Shown piece by piece: positions 1 through 7,454 of a stretch of DNA of 64,000 nt (position 1 is its first letter; every line of letters starts with the position of its first letter). A model generated the notes under the pieces. It was not told the origin of the DNA. It made no database searches and saw nothing but the letters and a program-made list of their open reading frames with translations. The stretch is from Pseudomonas sp. Irchel 3E13. GTDB taxonomy: Bacteria; Pseudomonadota; Gammaproteobacteria; Pseudomonadales; Pseudomonadaceae. Location: the NCBI RefSeq assembly GCF_900187455.1, contig NZ_FYDX01000017.1, positions 1 to 64,000 on the forward strand. Reading direction: 5' to 3'. The position numbers and the translations under genes are program-made.

Positions 1-117
1 GTGATGCTGATAATCTTGCTGACTATCAGTCCAAATTCACAAGCACCCACACGAATTGCTTGATTCAATTGTTAAAGAGCGGTTGGTTAAGAGCTTTTCG
101 TCTCAACCGAGGCGCGC
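1..117 (-). promoter_or_regulatory. rRNA operon leader (upstream of an off-window 16S gene)
   Basis: Read on the minus strand this is the transcribed leader that precedes 16S rRNA in pseudomonads. It carries a boxA-type antitermination element (CGCTCTTTAACAAT, 68-81) followed by the conserved AAGCAATTCGTGTGGGTGC stretch and an ACTGATAGTC segment near the window edge, as I remember them from Pseudomonas rrn leaders and spacers. The 16S gene itself would lie left of position 1. The tandem promoters just upstream argue that this is the operon leader and not the 16S-23S spacer. Confidence 0.85.
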
Positions 118-145
118 ATTCTACGCTTTCCTCTCAGCCTGTCAA
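118..145 (-). promoter_or_regulatory. rrn promoter, proximal (third of three)
   Basis: On the minus strand TTGACA (140-145) and TAGAAT (118-123) are separated by 16 bp and followed by a GC-rich discriminator (GCGCGCCTC), typical of stringently controlled rRNA promoters. Confidence 0.8.
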
Positions 146-227
146 GCGTTTATTTTGAAGTTTTTCAGAATTTCTCTTTCAACTTCAAACACTTGACTCG
201 CTGCGATCTCTCGTCAGCGGGAGGCGA

Positions 228-255
228 ATTCTACAGCGTTACAACCTGCTGTCAA
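228..255 (-). promoter_or_regulatory. rrn promoter, middle (second of three)
   Basis: On the minus strand TTGACA (250-255), a 16-bp spacer and TAGAAT (228-233) are followed by TCGCCTC. The spacer length and discriminator style match the other two promoters of this leader. Confidence 0.8.
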
Positions 256-370
256 CTGCCTTTTTTCACCGCTTTCGGTGGAGACCGAAACACTTCCTAC
301 GCTACCTGAAACTTCTAACTCATTGAATCTCAAGGAGTTTTCCGTTTCGACTGCGCCGGAAGTGGGGCGA

Positions 371-398
371 ATTATAGACAGATAAAACGGGGCGTCAA
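371..398 (-). promoter_or_regulatory. rrn promoter, distal (first of three) with AT-rich upstream element
   Basis: On the minus strand TTGACG (393-398), a 16-bp spacer and a perfect TATAAT (371-376) are followed by a GC-rich discriminator (TCGCCCC). Positions about 400-428 are AT-rich and include TTTGATCAATTT, which suits an UP element and/or a Fis site. It is the strongest-looking of the three promoters. Confidence 0.85.
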
Positions 399-447
399 GA
401 ACTAATTTGAAATTGATCAAAATCAGCTTTTTAGGCCCCGTTTTATT

Positions 448-465
448 GCTTCTATATATAGAAGC
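448..465. repeat. 18-bp perfect palindrome between the CoA-transferase stop and the rrn promoters
   Basis: GCTTCTATATATAGAAGC is perfectly self-complementary with no loop. It starts 7 bp beyond the stop of the minus-strand CoA-transferase gene. It may act in transcription termination or as a protein site; its function is not evident from sequence. Confidence 0.5.
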
Positions 466-471
466 GCTGCC

Positions 472-1692
472 TTAAAGAACCCTGGCCTCGCGCAAACGCA
501 GGATATCGTCCGCCCCCAGCCCCAATACGCTGCTCAGGACCTGCTCGGTATGTTCGCCCAACAGCGGCGGAGCATTGCGGTACTCCACCGGTGTCTCGGA
601 CAGTCGAATAGGACTGGCCACCTGCGGAACGCTGCCCCCCAACGAATGAGGGATATCGATGGCCAGACCTCGAGCCTTCACTTGCGGGTCCGCGAACATC
701 TGCGCCAGGTCGTTGATCGGACCACAAGGGACACCTGCCTGCTCCAACTGACTAACCCACTCGGCCGTAGTCTTGAACACCGTGGCCTGGCGAATCAGCG
801 GGATCAGCTCGGCGCGGTTGGCTACCCGCAGCTTGTTGGTAACGAAACGCGGATCGTCCGCCCACTGAGGCTGACCCGCAACCTCAGCGAACTTGCGGAA
901 TTGGCCGTCATTACCCACCGTCAGGATGAAGTCTCCATCTGCCGTGGGAAAGTCCTGATAAGGCACGATGTTCGGGTGTGCGTTACCCAGCCGCCGCGGA
1001 GGCGTACCCGTGGTGAGGTAGTTCATTGCCTGGTTGGCCAGACAAGCCACCTGCACATCCAGCAACGCCATATCGATGTGCTGCCCGCCGCCATGCTGAT
1101 CGCGGTGGGCGAGGGCGGCCAGGATGGCGACCGTGGAATACAGCCCGGTGAGGATGTCCGTCAGCGCCACGCCGACCTTCACCGGGCCGGCGCCGTCTTC
1201 GCCCTCGGGGCGACCCGTCAGGCTCATCAGCCCGCCGAGCCCCTGAATCATGAAGTCGTAACCGGCGCGCTTGGCATACGGCCCGGTCTGGCCGAAGCCG
1301 GTGATCGAGCAATAGATAAGCTGCGGGTTCACCTGACGCAGGCTTTCATGATCCAGCCCATAGGCTTTCAGCCCGCCCACCTTGAAGTTCTCGATGACGA
1401 TATCGGACTTCGCTGCCAGCTCGCGCACCAGGCGCTGACCCTCTGGCTGGGTGAAGTCGATGGTCACCGAGTGCTTGTTACGGTTGGCGGACAGGTAGTA
1501 AGCCGCTTCGCTGGTGTTCTCGCCGTTGACGTCCTTGAGGAAGGGCGGGCCCCAGGCCCGGGTGTCATCGCCCGCACCCGGACGCTCGACCTTTATTACC
1601 TCCGCCCCCAGGTCCGCGAGGATCTGGCCGGCCCATGGCCCGGCCAACACCCGGGACAGATCCAGCACCCGCAAATGAGAAAGCGCGCCCAT
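472..1692 (-). CDS. gcoT: CaiB/BaiF-type CoA-transferase, probable succinyl-CoA:glutarate CoA-transferase
   Basis: This 406-residue protein has the type III CoA-transferase start LRVLDLSRVLAGPWAGQ, followed by GAEVIKVERPGAGDDTR and NRNKHSVTIDF, and a conserved D in the mid-region (GYDFMIQGLGG). A type III enzyme of this kind next to gcdH would activate glutarate to glutaryl-CoA in lysine and pipecolate catabolism. The start follows AAGGAG at good spacing. It lies 14 bp downstream of gcdH on the same strand, so the two are almost certainly co-transcribed. The family is firm; the glutarate substrate is inferred from the neighbours and from the same order in P. aeruginosa and P. putida. Confidence 0.88.
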   Translation of the reverse strand: MGALSHLRVLDLSRVLAGPWAGQILADLGAEVIKVERPGAGDDTRAWGPPFLKDVNGENTSEAAYYLSANRNKHSVTIDFTQPEGQRLVRELAAKSDIVIENFKVGGLKAYGLDHESLRQVNPQLIYCSITGFGQTGPYAKRAGYDFMIQGLGGLMSLTGRPEGEDGAGPVKVGVALTDILTGLYSTVAILAALAHRDQHGGGQHIDMALLDVQVACLANQAMNYLTTGTPPRRLGNAHPNIVPYQDFPTADGDFILTVGNDGQFRKFAEVAGQPQWADDPRFVTNKLRVANRAELIPLIRQATVFKTTAEWVSQLEQAGVPCGPINDLAQMFADPQVKARGLAIDIPHSLGGSVPQVASPIRLSETPVEYRNAPPLLGEHTEQVLSSVLGLGADDILRLREARVL

Positions 1693-1706
1693 GGGCTGGC
1701 TCCTTA

Positions 1707-2888
1707 TTAATAGAAGGCCTGGATACCGGTTTGTGCGCGACCGAGGATCAGCGCGTGCACGTCATGGGTACCCTCGTAGGTGTTGACCACTTCGAGGTTG
1801 ACCAGGTGACGGGCAACACCGAACTCGTCGGAGATGCCGTTGCCGCCCAGCATGTCCCGCGCCAGACGGGCAATCTCCAGCGCTTTGCCGCAGGAGTTGC
1901 GCTTCATGATCGAGGTAATCTCCACCGCAGCGGTACCTTCGTCTTTCATGCGGCCCAGACGCAGGCAGCCTTGCAGGCCCAGCGTGATTTCGGTCTGCAT
2001 GTCGGCCAGCTTTTTCTGGATCAGTTGATTGGCCGCCAGCGGGCGACCGAACTGCTGACGATCCAGGGTGTATTGACGAGCCGTGTGCCAGCAAGCTTCG
2101 GCGGCACCCAGGGCGCCCCAGGAAATGCCGTAACGCGCCGAGTTCAGGCAGGTGAACGGACCTTTCAGGCCGCGCACGTCCGGGAAGATGTTCTCTTCCG
2201 GCACGAACACGTTGTCCATGACGATCTCACCGGTGATCGACGCCCGCAGGCCAACCTTGCCGTGAATCGCTGGCGCGCTCAGACCTTGCCAGCCTTTCTC
2301 CAGGACGAATCCACGGATATCGCCGGCATCGTCCTTCCCCCAGACCACGAACACGTCGGCGATCGGGCTGTTGGTGATCCACATTTTGCTGCCGCTCAGG
2401 CGATAGCCGCCGTCGACTTTCTTCGCCCGGGTAATCATCGAGCCTGGGTCGGAGCCGTGGTTCGGTTCGGTCAGGCCGAAGCAGCCAATCCATTCACCGC
2501 TGGCCAGCTTGGGCAGGTATTTCTGTTTCTGTGCTTCAGTACCGAACTCATTGATCGGCACCATCACCAGCGAGGACTGCACGCTCATCATCGAGCGGTA
2601 GCCGGAATCGATACGCTCCACTTCACGCGCGATCAGGCCGTAGCACACGTAGTTCAGGCCACTGCCGCCGTACTGCTCGGGGATGGTCGCGCCCAACAGG
2701 CCGACTTCGCCCATTTCGCGGAAGATCGCAGGATCGGTCTGTTCATGACGGAAGGCTTCCAGCACGCGTGGCGCCAGCTTGTCCTGGGCGAAGTGGAAAG
2801 CGCTTTCACGCACCATGCGCTCTTCTTCGGTGAGCTGCTGATCGAGCAGCAGCGGATCGATCCAGTTGAAGCTTGCTTTGCCGGCCAT
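1707..2888 (-). CDS. gcdH: Glutaryl-CoA dehydrogenase
   Basis: An acyl-CoA dehydrogenase of 393 residues that converts glutaryl-CoA to crotonyl-CoA with FAD in the cytoplasm. The catalytic-base segment NTYEGTHDVHALILGRA is near the C-terminus, and FGLTEPNHGSDPG and the flavin-binding KMWITNSPIADVFVVW are typical of GcdH. I start it at the ATG reading MAGKASFNW, which has GAGGA 8 bp upstream; an in-frame upstream extension of 15 residues has no ribosome site. It is first in a two-gene operon with the CoA-transferase and divergent from the LysR gene that presumably controls both. Confidence 0.95.
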   Translation of the reverse strand: MAGKASFNWIDPLLLDQQLTEEERMVRESAFHFAQDKLAPRVLEAFRHEQTDPAIFREMGEVGLLGATIPEQYGGSGLNYVCYGLIAREVERIDSGYRSMMSVQSSLVMVPINEFGTEAQKQKYLPKLASGEWIGCFGLTEPNHGSDPGSMITRAKKVDGGYRLSGSKMWITNSPIADVFVVWGKDDAGDIRGFVLEKGWQGLSAPAIHGKVGLRASITGEIVMDNVFVPEENIFPDVRGLKGPFTCLNSARYGISWGALGAAEACWHTARQYTLDRQQFGRPLAANQLIQKKLADMQTEITLGLQGCLRLGRMKDEGTAAVEITSIMKRNSCGKALEIARLARDMLGGNGISDEFGVARHLVNLEVVNTYEGTHDVHALILGRAQTGIQAFY

Positions 2889-2985
2889 GAGGGAGTCCTC
2901 GAAGTAGGGAAGGGAGATGTTTTTGTCGTGCATTGATCCTAGGCCTGAACGGGCAGGGCGACAAACGAGGATTGCGCATACTCTT

Positions 2986-3000
2986 GTGATGTTTTCTCAC
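2986..3000. promoter_or_regulatory. Possible LysR operator between gcdH and its regulator
   Basis: The divergent intergenic region holds the dyad GTGA-N7-TCAC, which includes a T-N11-A spacing (T2987, A2999), the minimal pattern of LysR-type regulator sites. The match is short and was chosen by position, so confidence is low. Confidence 0.3.
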
Positions 3001-3053
3001 TCCGTGGCAGGCTGAGAGGCCATTTCCACCGCTGATTAGTGAGGTTGACGTAT

Positions 3054-3980
3054 ATGCGGCGCAAGATCCCTAGCACTACGGCCCTCGTCTGCTTCGAGGC
3101 CGCGGCCCGCCACGAGAGCTTCACCAAGGCGGCGCAGGAACTGTCACTCACCCAAGGCGCCGTCTGCCGACAGATCGGTGGCCTGGAGGAGTTCCTCAAT
3201 GTCGAACTGTTCCGCCGTTCGCGGCGCGGGGTGAAGCTCACTGAAGCGGGTTTGTCCTACAGCCGGCGAGTGGCGACACAACTGGATGCGGTGGAGCGCG
3301 ACACCCTATCGGTGATGGGCCAGCAAGGTGCCAACGTGATCGAGCTGGCGGTCGTGCCGACCTTTGGCACGCAATGGTTGTTGCCGCGACTGAAGGACTT
3401 CCAGCAGCGCCACCCGGAGGTGACGGTCAACCTCACGAACCGGACGCGGCCCTTCCTGTTTGCCGACACCCATTTCGATGCCGCGATCTACTTTGGCGAT
3501 GCCGACTGGTCCGGTACGCAATCCCACCGCCTCATGGGAGAAAACCCGGTGCCGGTGTGCAGTCCGTCGCTGCTCGGGCCGCATCCTCACCTGACGCCAC
3601 AGACCATCGCGCAATTGCCCTTGCTGCAGCAGACCACTCGGCCCTACGCGTGGCGCCAGTGGTTCGACAGCGTGGACATGAATGTCGCCCGGGACATGAC
3701 AGGCCCCCGCTATGAACTATTCTCGATGCTGGCCCAGGCGGCCATGCATGAGATGGGTGTGGCGCTGATTCCGCCCTTCCTGATCCAGCGCGAACTGGAA
3801 GAGGGCCGCCTGGTGATCGCCAACCCGCACGCGCTGTCCAGTATCAAGGCGTATTACCTGATGATCCCGGAAAGGAAGGTGGAATCGGCTTCCTTGCGTG
3901 CTTTTCGCGATTGGCTGGTGAGCGAGGCTCAGCGCTACGCCGCGGCCCACAAGGACGAAACAGGATTACTGACCCAGTAG
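3054..3980 (+). CDS. gcdR: LysR-family regulator of glutarate catabolism
   Basis: This 308-residue LysR-type transcription factor has an N-terminal winged helix (residues about 5-65, TALVCFEAAARHESFTKAAQ with the recognition segment LTQGAVCRQIGGLEEF) and a periplasmic-binding-like effector domain behind it. The ATG at 3054 follows GAGG at 9-bp spacing; a GTG 15 bp earlier lacks a ribosome site. It is divergent from gcdH-CoA-transferase, as GcdR is in other pseudomonads, where it responds to glutarate. The role is inferred from position and family. Confidence 0.88.
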   Translation: MRRKIPSTTALVCFEAAARHESFTKAAQELSLTQGAVCRQIGGLEEFLNVELFRRSRRGVKLTEAGLSYSRRVATQLDAVERDTLSVMGQQGANVIELAVVPTFGTQWLLPRLKDFQQRHPEVTVNLTNRTRPFLFADTHFDAAIYFGDADWSGTQSHRLMGENPVPVCSPSLLGPHPHLTPQTIAQLPLLQQTTRPYAWRQWFDSVDMNVARDMTGPRYELFSMLAQAAMHEMGVALIPPFLIQRELEEGRLVIANPHALSSIKAYYLMIPERKVESASLRAFRDWLVSEAQRYAAAHKDETGLLTQ

Positions 3981-4386
3981 TCAATAAACATGAAGCCCTA
4001 CAGATGTATGGAAATGTCGCATAGGCGACAACTGTTTCAGTCACGTTCAAAACCCCGTCAAACCCCACTGTTTTCGGGGCTTTCCTGCCATTCAAACGAC
4101 GTTTTTCGTGGCCCACATGAAAATTGTCAGAAAATTTTTAATTTTTCTTTTAATGTCGCTAAAGCCCGTATTTGACGGGCTGGAGCCGAATCGTTGCGAC
4201 ATACGGTCACAGGGTGACTTGTAGTTTGTTTGTCGTTTCCATTCAGAACCCATTGAAGCGATTAAGGATCGCTTGCAAAATGCCGCGCCCCGCCTCGTTC
4301 AGGCGGGATCGTGCTGATCGGCCGCCCAGACGCACCAACCGTAGTGCGCTGGTTCAACTACAAAAGATCACGCAGGAGAATACGAC
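3981..4386. other. Intergenic region before pntAA, with several small dyads
   Basis: No gene is credible here. A weak hairpin near 4065-4084 (AACCCC/GGGGCTT) may end gcdR transcription. Two perfect 7-bp stems follow: AGCCCGT-N5-ACGGGCT (4163-4181) and CCCGCCT-N5-AGGCGGG (4289-4307). The dyad GTCAC-AGG-GTGAC (4206-4218) could be an operator. An AT-rich run at about 4120-4160 probably belongs to the pnt promoter, but I cannot place -35/-10 boxes with confidence. Confidence 0.4.
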
Positions 4387-5508
4387 GTGCACATTGGTGT
4401 TCCTCTCGAAACGCAGACGGGCGAAACACGGGTCGCTGCCACTCCCGAAACCATCAAGAAACTGGTGGGACAGGGTCATCAGGTCACTGTGCAACGCGGA
4501 GCCGGCCTCAACGCCAGCATCCCGGACAGTGCCTATGAGGCTGCCGGCGCCGTCATGGGAAGCGCCGCCGATGCGTTTGGCGCGCAGCTTGTCCTGAAAG
4601 TTGTAGCGCCCGACGACAGCGAACTGGGCCAGATCAAGAGCGGTACCGTGCTCGCGGGCATGCTCAACCCGTTCAACAACGAACTCATCGCCAAGATGGC
4701 CGAATGCGGCATTACCGCCTTCGCCCTCGAAGCCGCGCCACGCACTTCCCGGGCCCAGAGCCTGGACGTGTTGTCCTCGCAGGCCAACATCGCCGGCTAC
4801 AAGGCTGTGTTGCTCGCCGCTCACCACTATCCACGCTTCATGCCGATGCTGATGACCGCCGCCGGTACGGTGAAAGCCGCCCGCGTGCTGATTCTCGGTG
4901 CCGGTGTGGCCGGCCTGCAGGCCATTGCCACGGCCAAGCGCCTGGGTGCAGTGATCGAAGCCTCGGACGTGCGTCCGGCGGTGAAGGAGCAAATCGAATC
5001 GCTCGGTGCGAAGTTCCTCGATGTGCCGTATGAAACCGACGAAGAACGCGAATGCGCCGTAGGCGTCGGCGGCTATGCCCGACCAATGCCAGCCAGCTGG
5101 ATGCAGCGTCAGGCGCAAGCCGTACACGAACGCGCGAAGCAGGCCGATATCGTCATCACCACCGCGCTGATCCCGGGCCGCAAGGCACCGACGCTGCTCA
5201 GCGCCGAGACCGTGGCGCAAATGAAGCCAGGCTCGGTGGTCATCGACCTCGCCGCAGCCCAGGGCGGCAACTGCCCGCTAACCGTTGCCGACCAGGTGGT
5301 ACAGGTGAACGGCGTCACCATCGTCGGCCCGACCAACCTGCCCGCGCAGGTCGGTGCCGATGCTTCGGCGCTGTACGCCCGTAACCTGCTGGACTTCATG
5401 AAGCTGCTGTTCGACAAAGACGGCGCGCTGACGATCAACCTCGAAGACGACATCGTCGCCGCGTGCCTGATGTGCCGCGACGGCCAGGTCATCCGCAAGA
5501 ACGGATAA
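4387..5508 (+). CDS. pntAA: NAD(P) transhydrogenase subunit alpha, part 1 (NAD(H)-binding)
   Basis: This 373-residue subunit carries the soluble NAD(H)-binding domain of the proton-translocating transhydrogenase. The N-terminus (MHIGVPLETQTGETRVA) and the Rossmann motif ILGAGVAGLQ near residue 169 match AlaDH/PNT domains. It lacks the C-terminal membrane helices, which are in the next gene, so this is the split-alpha form usual in pseudomonads. The start is a GTG 8 bp after AGGAG. It is first of three tightly packed genes. The enzyme uses the proton gradient to reduce NADP+ from NADH at the inner membrane. Confidence 0.95.
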   Translation: MHIGVPLETQTGETRVAATPETIKKLVGQGHQVTVQRGAGLNASIPDSAYEAAGAVMGSAADAFGAQLVLKVVAPDDSELGQIKSGTVLAGMLNPFNNELIAKMAECGITAFALEAAPRTSRAQSLDVLSSQANIAGYKAVLLAAHHYPRFMPMLMTAAGTVKAARVLILGAGVAGLQAIATAKRLGAVIEASDVRPAVKEQIESLGAKFLDVPYETDEERECAVGVGGYARPMPASWMQRQAQAVHERAKQADIVITTALIPGRKAPTLLSAETVAQMKPGSVVIDLAAAQGGNCPLTVADQVVQVNGVTIVGPTNLPAQVGADASALYARNLLDFMKLLFDKDGALTINLEDDIVAACLMCRDGQVIRKNG

Positions 5509-5519
5509 GGAGCCAGACA

Positions 5520-5837
5520 ATGGAAGACATGCTGATCTCTCACGGCGTCTATAACCTGATCATCTTCGTGCTGGCGATCTATGTCGGTTACCACGTGGTC
5601 TGGAACGTCACGCCCGCGCTGCACACCCCGCTGATGGCCGTCACCAACGCCATCTCCGCCATCGTCATCGTCGGCGCCATGCTCGCCGCCGCCCTGACCG
5701 TCACCCCGCTGGGCAAGGTCATGGGCACCCTCGCGGTCGCCCTGGCAGCGGTGAACGTATTCGGTGGATTCCTCGTCACCCGGCGCATGCTGGAGATGTT
5801 CAAGAAGAAGGCCGCAAAGGCTGAGGGGCAGAAGTAA
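5520..5837 (+). CDS. pntAB: NAD(P) transhydrogenase subunit alpha, part 2 (membrane)
   Basis: A 105-residue membrane protein with about three hydrophobic helices (IFVLAIYVGYHVVW, AIVIVGAMLAAALTV, and a third before a Lys-rich tail). It is the membrane segment of the transhydrogenase alpha chain and part of the proton channel together with the N-terminal half of PntB. The AAGGAG ribosome site overlaps the stop codon of pntAA, and the ATG at 5520 is chosen over an upstream in-frame ATG inside pntAA. Confidence 0.93.
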   Translation: MEDMLISHGVYNLIIFVLAIYVGYHVVWNVTPALHTPLMAVTNAISAIVIVGAMLAAALTVTPLGKVMGTLAVALAAVNVFGGFLVTRRMLEMFKKKAAKAEGQK

Positions 5838-5839
5838 AA

Positions 5840-7276
5840 ATGAGCATGAACCTGGTAACTCTTCTCTACCTGGTCGCTTCGGTGTGCTTCATCCAGGCCC
5901 TGAAAGGCCTGTCGCACCCGACCACGTCCCGCCGCGGCAACCTGTTCGGCATGCTCGGCATGGCGCTGGCGGTGGTCACCACCGTCGGCCTGATCTACAA
6001 GCTTGGCGCCGAGCTGGCCACTGATGGCATCGCCTACGTACTGGTCGGCCTGCTGGTCGGCGGCAGCGCCGGCGCGATCATGGCCAAGCGCGTTGAAATG
6101 ACCAAGATGCCGGAGCTGGTGGCGTTCATGCACAGCATGATCGGCCTGGCGGCGGTATTCATCGCCATCGCCGCGGTGGTCGAGCCGCAATCGCTGGGCA
6201 TCGTCAGCAGCATCAGCGACCCGATCCCCGCCGGTAACCGCCTGGAGCTGTTCCTTGGCGCGGCCATCGGTGCGGTCACCTTCTCCGGTTCGGTCATCGC
6301 CTTCGGCAAGCTCTCGGGCAAGTACAAGTTCCGCCTGTTCCAGGGCGCACCGGTACAGTTCGCCGGCCAGCACAAGCTCAACCTGGTGCTGGGCCTGGCC
6401 ACCATCGGCCTGGGCCTGGTGTTCACCTTCACCGGCAACCTCACTGCCTTCGCAGTCATGCTGGCCCTGGCGTTCGTCATGGGCGTGCTGATCATCATCC
6501 CGATCGGCGGCGCGGACATGCCGGTGGTGGTGTCGATGCTCAACAGCTATTCGGGCTGGGCGGCCGCCGGTATCGGCTTCTCGCTGAACAACTCGATGCT
6601 GATCATCGCAGGCTCCCTGGTGGGTTCGTCCGGTGCGATCCTCTCGTACATCATGTGCAAGGCGATGAACCGTTCCTTCTTTAATGTAATCCTCGGCGGT
6701 TTCGGTGGTGCAGCAGATGCCGGCGGCCCGGCGGGCGCGCAAGAGGCCCGTCCGGTGAAGTCCGGCTCGGCCGACGACGCGACCTTCCTGCTGAGCAACG
6801 CCGACACCGTGATCATCGTTCCCGGCTACGGCCTGGCGGTGGCCCGTGCCCAGCATGCGCTGAAGGAACTGACCGAGAAGCTGACCCACAACGGCGTGAC
6901 CGTGAAGTACGCGATCCACCCGGTGGCGGGCCGTATGCCTGGCCATATGAACGTGCTGCTGGCGGAAGCCGAAGTGCCGTATGACCAGGTGTTCGAGATG
7001 GAGGACATCAACTCCGAGTTCGGCCAGGCCGACGTGGTGCTGGTGCTCGGCGCCAACGACGTGGTCAACCCGGCGGCGAAGAACGATCCGAAGTCGCCGA
7101 TCGCCGGCATGCCGATCCTGGAAGCCTTCAAGGCCAAGACCATCATCGTCAACAAACGCTCGATGGCCAGCGGCTATGCCGGCCTGGACAACGAACTGTT
7201 CTACCTCGACAAGACCATGATGGTCTTTGGCGACGCCAAGAAGGTCATCGAGGACATGGTCAAAGCGGTGGAATAA
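5840..7276 (+). CDS. pntB: NAD(P) transhydrogenase subunit beta
   Basis: This 478-residue subunit has an N-terminal half of multiple membrane helices (about 1-290) and a C-terminal NADP(H)-binding domain (about 310-478) with VIIVPGYGLAVARAQ, the signature of domain III. The stop of pntAB is only 2 bp upstream, and GAGGGG lies within the end of that gene, so translational coupling is likely. A strong terminator follows at 7297. Confidence 0.95.
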   Translation: MSMNLVTLLYLVASVCFIQALKGLSHPTTSRRGNLFGMLGMALAVVTTVGLIYKLGAELATDGIAYVLVGLLVGGSAGAIMAKRVEMTKMPELVAFMHSMIGLAAVFIAIAAVVEPQSLGIVSSISDPIPAGNRLELFLGAAIGAVTFSGSVIAFGKLSGKYKFRLFQGAPVQFAGQHKLNLVLGLATIGLGLVFTFTGNLTAFAVMLALAFVMGVLIIIPIGGADMPVVVSMLNSYSGWAAAGIGFSLNNSMLIIAGSLVGSSGAILSYIMCKAMNRSFFNVILGGFGGAADAGGPAGAQEARPVKSGSADDATFLLSNADTVIIVPGYGLAVARAQHALKELTEKLTHNGVTVKYAIHPVAGRMPGHMNVLLAEAEVPYDQVFEMEDINSEFGQADVVLVLGANDVVNPAAKNDPKSPIAGMPILEAFKAKTIIVNKRSMASGYAGLDNELFYLDKTMMVFGDAKKVIEDMVKAVE

Positions 7277-7296
7277 GCCCCTCGCGGTACTGTGAC

Positions 7297-7331
7297 AAAA
7301 AGCCCCAGCGCGGTAACGCCTGGGGCTTTTT
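7297..7331 (+). terminator. Intrinsic terminator after pntB
   Basis: AAAAAGCCCCAG pairs with CTGGGGCTTTTT (12 bp, loop about 11 nt) and ends in a T run. Its symmetry means it could also work leftwards. Confidence 0.85.
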
Positions 7332-7454
7332 CGTCCCCGGCCCGCCGACGGAAGGCTCTATTTCCGGGCTTCGCCTACGACCTTGGTCGCGCGACGAACA
7401 TTTGCGAAATCACTAGACTGCGCATCTAGCTTCAGTAGCCCGAGATAACAATCC

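Noticed and set aside
407..420. TTGAAATTGATCAA, resembling an ANR/FNR box (9 of 10 positions)
   Set aside because: It lies in the AT-rich upstream element of an rRNA promoter, where Fis/UP-type sequence is expected; no oxygen-controlled gene is nearby.
2889..2933. A 15-residue N-terminal extension of GcdH
   Set aside because: No ribosome site at the earlier ATG, whereas GAGGA precedes the ATG at 2888, and the shorter form fits the family.
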